Positions 39,786 through 49,108 of a DNA stretch of 64,000 nt are shown one piece after another. Origin of the DNA: Haematobia irritans. Its lineage: Eukaryota; Arthropoda; Insecta; Diptera; Muscidae. The translations under genes were made by a program, and so were the position numbers. Numbering within the stretch: the stretch's first letter is position 1; each line of letters opens with the position of its first letter. The notes under the pieces are model-generated. The model worked only from the letters and a program-made list of their open reading frames with translations, did no database searches and was not told the DNA's origin. Location of the stretch: NCBI RefSeq assembly GCF_050003625.1, contig NC_134397.1, positions 277,878,070 through 277,942,069 on the forward strand, read 5' to 3'.

Positions 39786-40868
39786 ATGAAAATGGGAGTT
39801 TGGTTACCTTGTACGTTCAAAAACTACATTTCCACCAATCAACACGGGTTTTATCACGGCAGGTCATCCTGTTCGAATTTAACCCTTTTCACTAATTTTT
39901 GTACTAACTCCTTGGAGAGAGGAAAACAGGTAGACGTTCTATACACAGATTTTAGTAAGGCATTTGATAATTTGCCACATAATATATTAATTGCTAAACT
40001 TCGAAAGTTAGGTATTCATTCAAATTTATTATCTTGGATAACGTCATAAATTTCTGGTAGAATCCTTTTTGTAAAGGTTGGCGAATGTATGTCAGATCCC
40101 ATCAATGTTGTATCTGGTGTTCCTCAGGGTAGCCATCTGGGCCCTTTATTGTTTCTATTGTTCATTAATGATATTAACCTTTGTATTTCACACGCGCAGT
40201 GTTTAATATACGCTGATGATTTAAAAATTTATTACGAAATTTCTACATTTTCTGATTGCATTGACTTTCAAAACGACATCAACTGCTTGATGAACTGGTG
40301 TCAAGATAATCGATTAATCTTAAATTTATCTAAATGCAAAACAATGATTTTCCAAGCATTTTCCGATATTATATAATTATGCAGACACTTTGGCAATGAA
40401 TTTTTACGAGTAAATCAAGTTAAAGATCTTGGAATATTTTTTGATCCCATACTTTCATTTAAATATCATATTGAATATATTGTCTCAAAATCCAATTCTC
40501 AATTTGGATTTTTGAAGAGAAATTCAAAGGAATTCTCCAGTAATACACTAAAAACACTTTATGAGAGTTTGGTTCGACCTCATATTGAATATTTGTGTAT
40601 TATTTGGGATCCATTTTATAACGAAGACATAAACAGAATATGAAAGGTTCAAAAACGTTTTACAAGATTTGCTTTAAGAATGCTTTATACGTGGGATAGT
40701 ATGCCATCATATATAGAACGATATAGAATTCTTGGCATTCAGCAACCTCATTTTAGGAGAAAGCTCCAAGGTATTGTTTTTATAAAAGATATTATGGATA
40801 CGAATATAGATTGCCCAGATTTATTGTCTTTCTTGCCATTCAACGTTCCTAATCGATTTTTAAGGTAA
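39786..40868 (+). pseudogene. Non-LTR retrotransposon reverse transcriptase (broken)
   Basis: RT blocks in order: NQHGFYHGRSSCSNL, VDVLYTDFSKAFDNLPHNIL, a stop after LLSWITS, then VVSGVPQGSHLGPLLFLLFI, CLIYADDLKIY (catalytic YADD) and LNLSKCK. Past a stop at 40,376 it continues VKDLGIFFDPILSFKYHIEY, LYESLVRPHIEYLCIIWDPF and FTRFALRMLY. The layout is that of Jockey/CR1-group LINEs. At least three in-frame stops and no endonuclease domain show it is dead. Confidence 0.8.
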
Positions 40869-40902
40869 TATCATTTATTTAATATTCCTTTTCATAGAAC
40901 AA

Positions 40903-42033
40903 CACGTACAGAAAAACCATGTTTGGACATGGTTGCCGCATCCATTTAATGCTTATCTAGAGCATGTAAATGCCGCGAAAACCATGTATTTTGTCTTTGT
41001 AAAACTAGTTTTCGAGCGGAGAAAAATGTATGGTGGCAATAAGCATTTTAATGGTTCTCAAATACCGCAAACATGTTCTATCATTTAAATGATAGAATTT
41101 GACCAAATGGTCGGGAAAATCATGTACCTGACCATTCAATTTTTTTTTTACTTTTTTACAGGGAAAACAGTATTTTTATAGGTTAAGTATAGATATGTCT
41201 AGAACCATTACATGGCCATAAAGACCATTTACATTTTTTCGTGACCATTTAGTTTTTTAACTTTTTTGCAGCGAAAAGAATTTTATAAAAACATTGAGCA
41301 GGTACACACGATTTTCATTTTGCGCGTCAGTCATGTGCTGATTGTTTCTTGGGATGGACGGAGAATACGGATTTACTGTGTTTTGTGTTAATTTATTTAT
41401 TCATAAGTGGCACGTGGTTTTATGTGAACACAAAAAAGGAAAGTGTAATTGAAAAATATACCTGTTTTTTGTTCTGAATTTTGCTATATGGATCATTTAT
41501 TTTTATTTGCAGTTACATGATGTCTGCGTTTGTACATTTGATGGGCACACGATGTAAATATGGAATTTTACTTATTGTTGAAATTGAAATAAAATAGTGT
41601 GTGTAAAAATATGTGATGTTTGCTTGCACGACATTATATATACAAACAAAAAATGAATTAGTTTATAAATAAATAAAAACAAATAAATAAAGTTAATTTT
41701 GTGTTTTCTTTTCTCAAGTGGCGTCCTTTTTTCGACGATGAAAAAAGTTTTTTCATAAAGATCAAAACATTTTAGGTTGTGACCATGTTCTTTTAACTAG
41801 AAGAAAAACATTTTGAATGAATACCATAACATTTTAAATCGTGACCATTGTCTTTTCATTCAAACAAAATTCTTTTTATCAATATAATAACATTTTAGAT
41901 GAGGACAATTATATTTTTCTTAGAACAACATGGTTGCAGGTTAAAATGTTACATGGTCGCCGCAAAAATAGGTCCTATCATATTATTTTGCTCTTCGAAT
42001 ATGATTGTGACAATCATGTTTCTTCTCTGCGTG
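40903..42033 (+). mobile_element. Unnamed 1.13-kb TIR element, copy 1 (inside the LINE)
   Basis: The left end is CACGTACAGAAAAACCATGT; the right end reversed is CACGCAGAGAAGAAACATGA. No transposase frame is present. The interior is dominated by short ACATGGT/ACCATGT and ATTTAAATGAT words. It is homologous throughout to the inverted copy at 49,109-51,578. No convincing target duplication was found. Confidence 0.7.
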
Positions 42034-42339
42034 AAGCTACGGGATAAAAAATTCCAAACCGAATAGATTATCACACAGAACGGCACATTTTCAAGAGAAT
42101 GCTTAGAATTTTGTTTGATAATGATAACGTAAATTTTGTATAATTTGTTTGCAATGTATAAATCATATTTCAACATTGTTATGAAAATTTAATGTAATCT
42201 GTAAGAGCATAGCTCGGTAGATGTAAATAAATAAATAAATATTAATGAACGAAAATGTTCTTTTAAATACTCACGTAATAAAATTAGGTGGAAGATCAAT
42301 ATTAAGCCGACCCATCTTCAACATTTTTATATTTACTGC

Positions 42340-42640
42340 ACACAGAAAACAAATTTGTTGTGCCAACCAATTCTTTTGCCAACCAAATTATTCGGTCCCA
42401 TCTACTACCAGAATATAACTGACAAAATTTGTCAAAGCAACCAACTGAAGTCTTGCACAACAGTATATCAAATTGTTTGGATAACTAAAATTTGGGCACA
42501 TTATAAGTCTAATTGGTAATCCCAACCAATAAGATTTTATTCGTTTGTTGAAACAACTATTTATTATTTTCGGACAACCAATGCTTGAGAAATTAAAGAA
42601 ACCATTTGGTGAATTAATTTTAGTCTGTATTTAATTTTAA
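42340..42640. mobile_element. Candidate MITE rich in CCAACCAA/TTGGTTGG words
   Basis: Starts CACACAGAAAACAAATTTGT. CCAACCAAATT-like words in both orientations are spread over about 250 bp. The right boundary is uncertain. Confidence 0.3.
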
Positions 42641-43178
42641 TACATATTAATATTTTTATTGACTATTAACCTAAAAAACATCGTCATCTTTAGAACCTTT
42701 TATGAACTGCAAAAGAAACTCCATGAGATAGCAAGAGTTGCGAAATCTACACAATTTTCAGGTCCAAGGAGGTCAAAATATATTTTTTTAAATTTCTGGA
42801 AGAAAAGCAGACATAATATAAAAAAGTTGCGTTAACGTTAAAAAATGTACCTTTGATCGTGTTCTGTTGGCAAAGTTTGTCTAATAGAACACGCCTTACA
42901 TGATTATATATGTCATTCGATTTGAGTGGCAGTACCCCAATGTACCCAAAACCCCAACAGAGATTAAAAACTGAATGGAAATGATGCAGATACTGCTGAT
43001 GCTCCACTCACAATTACCCGATCGTGACTCACGCATGGACCTTGAAATGTTGTTATGTCTTTGCATCTTTCTTCAGTTCTGATCGATTTTAAGTTCGATG
43101 GCGAGGTAGCCATTCACATCCTCGGAAATTGTCACATTTGTTAAAATATTTGTTAAAATATCTCTAGTAGGGAAGAAC
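42641..43178. other. Nothing recognised
   Basis: No coding block, array or terminal repeats seen between the CCAACCAA candidate and the SINE hairpin. Confidence 0.35.
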
Positions 43179-43228
43179 GGCTATAAAAAGGAAGTCCCTC
43201 AATGACAAGGGACTTCCTTTTTATAGCC
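43179..43228. repeat. Perfect 21-bp hairpin from a SINE body
   Basis: Arms 43,179-43,199 (GGCTATAAAAAGGAAGTCCC plus T) and 43,208-43,228 are perfect reverse complements around an 8-nt loop, CAATGACA. The right arm belongs to the SINE body that follows; the left arm is an inverted scrap of the same region. Confidence 0.9.
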
Positions 43229-43424
43229 GAGTCCGAACGCCGTTCTACATTGCAGTGAAACCACTTAGAGAAGCTTTGAAAACCTCAGAAATGTCACCAA
43301 CATTACTGAGGTGGGATAATCCACCGCTGAAAAACTTTTTGGTGTTTGGTCGAATCAGGAATCGAACCCACGACCTTGTGTATGCAAGACGGGCATGCTA
43401 ACCATTGCACCACGGTGGCTCCCA
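43208..43424 (-). mobile_element. tRNA-derived SINE, copy 2, truncated
   Basis: Reverse strand: head GGAGCCACCGTGGTGCAATGG, box B GGTTCGATTCC, and the body through GGCTATAAAAAGGAAGTCCC. The 3' part with the CCTAA tail is missing. Confidence 0.75.
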
Positions 43425-43531
43425 CTGAGGTGGGGTAATCCACCGCTGAAAAACTTTTTGGTGTTTGGTCTAAACTGGGTTTGAACCCAGTGTATGTAAG
43501 GCGGGCATGCTAACCATTGCACCACGGCATT
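43425..43531 (-). mobile_element. tRNA-derived SINE, copy 3, head only
   Basis: A second SINE head directly next to copy 2, in the same orientation: TGGTGCAATGGTTAGCATGC then a diverged box B (GGGTTCAAACCC) and the CAGCGGTGGATTACCCCACC body start. The tandem arrangement suggests unequal exchange between SINEs. Confidence 0.65.
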
Positions 43532-44261
43532 TCCCATTAAGTATTACTGACTGTAGTCGGGCGTTGAAGATTGAAATTTTTGGGCTCCTTGATATGTATG
43601 CTGAGCGTGATATTTTCCCCAGTGACGCGAATGCGGCTAGGCTTTTATTGGACAGGGATTGTAATAAGAATAAAAAATATGAATACAATTTCGAATTTTC
43701 GGCTTTGACAGGTCATTATATTCGGCACAGAAAGGAACGATTTCCAATTTTTGGACTGCATTCTGGGAATAGCATGCTCAAATATACAATATTATTATTG
43801 CATTGTAAATGGAATAACCAAGCTAGCAGAGTATCGCAATTTGTGGCTGTTTTTGCAATATTTTCGGGAATACATTTTTTTCTTTTGGCAACACTGGTTG
43901 CACCACTACTTTAAAATCTTCGCAATAAACTGCTATTCGGCAACCTCATAATGAATGTATCGTCACTCTCACTTAATGACATAAAGTCATCGTTAGTCGT
44001 CTTTCAATATCGTTTGCGGTTTGTTTGCTTAACGACTACTCATTGCTGTTATTGTCTTTGTTTTGATGCTATTTTGTCTTTGTTGTTTTCGATTATTTAT
44101 TGCTATTTTTATTCATATATTCATCATTAACACTTTTACTAGTGCTAATGCTTTTGAAGATGCTCCAGTCTACGCTAATCGATTGATTTATAGGGGAACG
44201 ATTTGCAAATTGGCACATATGAATCTGAAATAGACATTTACTCCGTATTTATTTATTCTTA
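43532..44261. other. Unrecognised segment with a long open frame
   Basis: A plus-strand frame from 43,535 reads SITDCSRALKIEIFGLLDMY, AERDIFPSDANAARLLLDRD and YNFEFSALTGHYIRHRKERF before losing character near 43,770. The balanced composition suggests a coding relic, perhaps of a transposon, but no family was recognised. The rest (44,000-44,261) shows nothing. Confidence 0.25.
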
Positions 44262-44904
44262 CACTGAAAAAAAATCATACCCGGTTCCAAAGATTTTGTC
44301 TTTACTTTAAAAATGTTGGTATTGATTCCGAGCCAAAAAAGCGGAGAATACAAGTAAGGATACTTTTAAGACACAATTCTCTTTTAAATTTGGGTTTTGT
44401 GTACTTGCTTCTAGGAAGCAAATTTTAATTTTTCGCTTTTTCAGCTTTTTTTCTTCATATGCTATCAAAGTCCTTCAAAAATGAGTTAACGACAACTTTA
44501 TTTTCCAAATTAAGACTCGACTTCCAGTAGAAATTATGCTATGTTTCAAGTAAAAAACGCCTTTAAAATAAAGTGTTGAAAAACATGTCCTACATTTGAA
44601 CGATTTTTTGCTTCGTAGTCAAGATGCAAAAAGACAACAATTTCATTAAATCTAAAGAATTTTTCTGAATTATTAAAGTCATGTTGACCTTAGCCCAAAC
44701 ATTTTTCTTTCATGTTATGATACCCATTTCTAAGTGAAATCACTTTATTATAAGGACAATACGACTTCATTGCAAAGTTTATCGACTTTTGGACAAGGAA
44801 AAAAACTTTGTATTAGAGAAATGTGTCTTCTATGCTAAGCAAAATTTAAATTCGTATTTTAAAGACATGAAATCTTTGACCTCACGACAATATTTTTTTC
44901 TGTG
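44262..44904 (+). mobile_element. MITE with CACTGAAAAAAAA ends, copy 1
   Basis: TA on both sides (44,260-44,261 and 44,905-44,906). The left tip is CACTGAAAAAAAATCATACC; the right tip reversed is CACAGAAAAAAATATTGTCG. No coding capacity. Homologous to 56,194-56,697 (inverted) and to the centre of the hAT element at 36,860. Confidence 0.75.
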
Positions 44905-44906
44905 TA

Positions 44907-45215
44907 TGAATAATAATTAATATGCAAGTAGTATTTTTTATATGATTCCTACATATTTCGCATAAAGCGCAATTTTTTTATTTTTTTGAAATCGTATTTG
45001 TGAATCATTTCTGATTTTTCGAATTAGCTACCGAGTCATGGCCTTCAAACAGCCGAAATGGCTCTGCCATATTTTGGCTCATTTTAGGCAAATCGCCGTC
45101 TAGAGATGATCGACACTTAGGTATTTTTTGTGCCAACCTTACTCTCCAAAGTGTCCCGACACAAATTTCAAACAGATTGAGATCCGTAGATGTTTCAATA
45201 CCCGTGTACAAATTG
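44907..45215. other. Nothing recognised
   Basis: Short open frame on the minus strand (45,005-45,211) without domain; no repeats identified. Confidence 0.35.
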
Positions 45216-45667
45216 GTGGATCTAATTAGATATGATTAGATGTCAAAATTGACCCTTTAGATCTAACCAGATATGATGAAATATAATTAGATAAAATATA
45301 ATCCCATATATGGTAAGATCTAATATCAAATCTAACTACATATACACGCAAAAAAATAATTCTTTCCTCCCAAACGAAATTTTAGACAAACAAAGTTCGT
45401 TTCTCATTTGCTTTTCGCTGTTAGGAAGTGTATTTGGAAGAAAAGTATATACTTTTTGTGATAAACGTTTATTCTTTTCCAGGATATAAAAACAATTTCA
45501 TAAAGACTAACTCAAAAAAAAACACATTGTTTTCTTGCTAATTGCATTTTTCCTCACATCTTTCTCACATCCACGAGGTTTTTTAGTTCTTAACACCTTT
45601 TCCTGTAATACCAACAATGTAGAAGAAATTATACGATTTTATACATTTTTAAACTTTTTTTACCTTT

Positions 45668-45745
45668 CGCCTGGACGGAGAATCGAACCGCGGACCATGC
45701 ACTTTGTAAGCCAACACACTAACCACTGAGCTATGTACCTGTTAT
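45668..45745 (-). other. tRNA-like module (degenerate, not a functional tRNA)
   Basis: The reverse strand has a perfect box A (TAGCTCAGTGGTTAGTG) and box B (GGTTCGATTCT). Acceptor ends GGTACA and CCAGGCG do not pair and the T stem has a mismatch, so it is a tRNA-derived promoter rather than a tRNA gene. Confidence 0.6.
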
Positions 45746-45844
45746 GGTCATCAATAGATAATTATCCATATAAGTTATATTTATATAGCATAGCTTGCGG
45801 CGCCCACGAACCGAATAAACACGGTTTATTTAACAGAAACAAAC

Positions 45845-45926
45845 ATTTAGTTTGGCACCGTGGAGCAGTGTTTGCTACGTCCGACTTGCATGCCAAGGGT
45901 CGTGGGTTCGATCCCTGTTTCGCCCA
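45845..45926 (+). other. tRNA-like module (SINE-type head)
   Basis: CACCGTGGAGCAGTGTTTGC (box A-like) and GGTCGTGGGTTCGATCCCTG (box B) are about 45 bp apart, followed by a T-run at about 45,930 that could end Pol III transcription. It differs from the common SINE head at 21,295. Confidence 0.55.
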
Positions 45927-46400
45927 AGTTTTTTTTGTTTTTTTTTTTTTACATATATTCCAGTTATGTTCGGAAGATTCCGAAAAAATGTTCAACATTA
46001 CATTGTACTATATTAAATTTTGAACTGTAAAATGTGTCTTATTAAAGACCTAAAGTCAGAAAAGAACAGTGTTTGATATAAAGGAAATGGACTGTGTTGT
46101 TGTTTCAAAAATAACTTTTTTTATTGAAAAAATAAAAATTTTGTAACAAACGAATTTTTTTGGTGATAAAAGTTTAAAACTTTCGAAGCAATTCAAAAAA
46201 CTCTAACAAAAGAAAAACGTTTTCGGTACACGTTTTCCAAACGTTTTTTTCTTTGCATGTAGGGCTATCTATATAAGCTTATATCTAAGACATTAGATCT
46301 AGGCCAATATTAAGATCTGATCAGTTCTATTAGATATCATATCTTCAGATCTGCTCGGATTTAATCATATCAAATTAGATCTCTCAATTTTTACTCGGAT

Positions 46401-47548
46401 AAACAAATTTTTAATCTTATAAACAATAAAATGAACTGTCACTGGAAATGATAGCAACCTGAAGTTGGTTGCTATCATTTGTTGCAATGTATATCAGCCG
46501 CACTGTAATAATTGACTAATGTGAAATTTTCGTATACCCATAAGAAATATGTTAACAATCTAGAAAATCGATCCCATCATCTTTAGTAGCTTAGATGTGA
46601 TTCAACCGTAAAAGTAAATTGCTTCGGAATAGAATCAATAAAATGTTAAGATCATCACAATATTTTTGCGACAAGCATGTCACATATTGTCCATGAAAAA
46701 TTAAACATGATTGAGATGAGCACATTCCTTCATGTTCATGCAATAGTAGCATAACAAATAATAATATATTCCCCTATGCTTTTGAGGGTCTTCTTCATGT
46801 ATTCATAGATATTTACTTTCTAGATCAGCATCAATAAATATCGGAATCACAATAACCATCTTGTCTTTGTCATTAGTGAGTTTCTTTGGCATTTCTAATG
46901 TGCCATATGTGTGATTTGATCTCGTTTTGTATAGAAATGTGAAAATATTTGCATACTTCAACAAGAAATGCTTTCATTTTGAAATACGAACACTTCTTGA
47001 CTTGCTACGCTTCATGTATCTCTTTAACCTTCTTTCGAACCAGATTGACTGCACATTATTGGAGTGTGGTGGCTAACGATTGTGGAGCATCGCTGTCATC
47101 GACAGAAATATCTCTGATACGGATTATAATAATTTATAAGATGAGCTACAAAGAGCATTCATTGTCTTGGAATTGTGGTCTCCATGGTCTGGTCTATGAT
47201 TAACTTTGATCAATGTGATTAGCATTATAATTGGATTAATCTATTACGTTGTAAATGTGATAAAATATGATGCTAACTGGGTGTGGAAGATGATAATACC
47301 TATTCAAAATACTTACAATACAACTTATTTTTTTTATAATTTTAAAAGTTAGATTCATGGTCAATGCAGGCCAAGTTTCTTAATTATTTGGAAATAGGCA
47401 AGGGTCCTCCATGGGAACTATACTCATGAAAGCTACACAAAGAAAAAAATATATACTTTCTTTTCTAGAGTGAAACTAATATTTTCCGATATTTGTTAAA
47501 CTCAACAAAAGTGAACCCACCATGGAGGAAAGTGTAGTTTAATTTGTT
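46401..47548. other. Nothing recognised
   Basis: No arrays, coding blocks or terminal repeats. A GC-richer piece near 47,000-47,170 has no identified role. Confidence 0.35.
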
Positions 47549-48467
47549 TATACCCTCCACCATAGGATGGGGGTATATTAACTTTGTCATTCCGTTTGTA
47601 ACACATCGAAACATTGCTCTAAGACCCCATAAAGTATATATTCTGGGTCGTGGTGAAATTCTGAGTCGATCTAAGAATGTCCGTCCGTCTGTTGAAATCA
47701 CGCTAACTTCCGAACGAAACAAGCTATCGACTTGAAACTTGGCACAAGTAGTTGTTATTAATGTAGGTCGGATGGTATTTCAAATGGGCCATATCGGACC
47801 GCCTTTACGTATAGCCCCCATATAAACCGACCCCCAGATTTGACCTCCGGAGCCTCTTGGAGGAGCTTAATTCATTCGATCCGGTTGAAATTTGGTACAT
47901 GGTGGTCGCTAATGGCCGCTAACAACCATGCCAAAATGGGTCCATTTCGGTCTATAGTTATATATCCCCAATCCCCAATCACACAAAAATTGGTCCATAT
48001 TGGTTCATAATCATGGTTGCCACTCGAGCCAAAAATAATCTACCAAAATTTTATTTCTATAGAAAATTTTGTCAACATTTTATTTCTATAGAAAATTTTG
48101 TCAAAACTTTATTTCTACAGAAAATTTTGTTAAAATTTTATTTTTATAGAAAATTTTCTTAAAATTTCATTTCTACAGAAAATTTTGTCAAAACTTTATT
48201 TCCATAGAAAATTTTGTCAAAATTTTATTTCTATGGAAAATTTTGTCAAACTGTCTTTTTTAATTTAATATATACCACGTATGGACTTACTTATAATTTA
48301 GAAGACGGTGTTACGAGGTTTTAAGATACCTTGCCATCGGCAAGCTTTACCGCAACCCAAGTAATTCGATTGTGGATGGCAGTGTTTAGAAAAAATTACT
48401 ACGCAATCCATGGTGGAGGGTACATAAGCTTTGGCCTGGCCGAACTTACGGCCGTATACACTTGTTT
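47549..48467 (-). mobile_element. DINE-1/Helentron-like unit C (short)
   Basis: Inverted relative to the others: starts TATACCCTCCACCATAGGAT, with right-module blocks TCTGAGTCGATCTAAGAATG and GTCCGTCCGTCTG. It contains barely one 153-bp unit, then a 29-bp array (48,035-48,255), and ends TTCGGCCAGGCCAAAG-type sequence reading CGGCCGTATACACTTG. At 919 bp it is the shortest unit with both ends. Confidence 0.65.
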
Positions 48468-48810
48468 TTAAATTTAACTACACTGTATTACAAACGCCGA
48501 TATCACGACCATATTCCATAGATCTAATTACTTTTGTTCGTAGTTCCAATGAAAAATTTTGAGTTCAAAATTGCAAAAATGTTTTTAGAGTCATACTACG
48601 TTCAAAATGGTCACATTTGTACTAAAATTTACTGAACAATTTCTTAGGAATGACATTTCTACAATTGTTAGGCTGCCGTTAGTACTTATCATTATGCTAC
48701 TTAAGATTCTGAATGGGCTGACTTTTACTAATAGGGCTGTTTTCTATCCAGAACATCTCATCAGCGCAAGTCGCGCCGGTGTTGCCAGATTGCATTTTGA
48801 TAAAGTGACG
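48468..48810. other. Nothing recognised
   Basis: The first 55 bp (TGTATTACAAACGCCGATAT) resemble the sequence just left of the 29-bp array at 17,300. Otherwise plain. Confidence 0.35.
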
Positions 48811-49052
48811 TGATGGGAAATTGGCTTGCGTCATACCAAATGTTGCATTGACGTCGCTAGGTCCATACATGTTTGTAATAAATGAGCAATAAATTAAAAA
48901 ATATATTTTCCCATTTGTTCCAAGATATTTCCAACTCTTAATTTCTTTTTATTTGCATTTTAATGTGTCGAACCAAACACGTAAACGACAAGTAGGGACC
49001 TAGCGCCGTCAATGGTTTGATATTATCAGCAGCCAATTTCCCATCTTCTAAA
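48811..49052. mobile_element. MITE-like inverted repeat
   Basis: The left arm has GATGGGAAATTGGCT and then TTGACGTCGCTAGGTCC. The right arm has their reverse complements, GGGACCTAGCGCCGTCAA and AGCCAATTTCCCATC, in mirrored order. The centre is AT-rich. No coding capacity and no target duplication assigned. Confidence 0.6.
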
Positions 49053-49108
49053 GTGTATTGTCTTTGGTCACGGCTTAGGGTACCCAGTGCTAAAAGTAAT
49101 CAGCCCAA

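Larger units (their letters stand above)
39786..42245 (+). mobile_element. 5'-truncated LINE with TAAA tail, interrupted by a TIR element
   Basis: Reverse transcriptase and C-terminal region at 39,786-40,900, then the 1,131-bp TIR element (40,903-42,033), then the LINE resumes with SYGIKNSKPNRL and ends in repeated TAAATAAATAAATA at about 42,225-42,245. Poly(TAAA) tails are common in insect non-LTR elements. Confidence 0.75.
45345..46259 (+). mobile_element. 915-bp TIR element carrying two tRNA-like modules
   Basis: TA duplications lie at 45,343-45,344 and 46,260-46,261. The tips are CACGCAAAAAAATAATTC and, reversed, CATGCAAAGAAAAAAACG. The interior holds a minus-strand tRNA-like module (about 45,668-45,745) and a plus-strand one (about 45,845-45,926), head to head. 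Partial relatives lie at 21,086-21,290 and 28,275-28,561. Confidence 0.65.
45216..46400. repeat. AGATCT/TTAGAT-rich repeat split by the 915-bp element
   Basis: Dense AGATCTAA, TTAGATATGAT and GATCTGATC words occur at 45,216-45,344 and 46,260-46,400, on either side of the inserted element. The two halves are separated only by that insertion. Confidence 0.5.

Noticed and set aside
45668..45926. Two possible tRNA genes
   Set aside because: Box A and B are present, but acceptor stems do not pair and T stems are mismatched; they are SINE-type tRNA-derived promoters.
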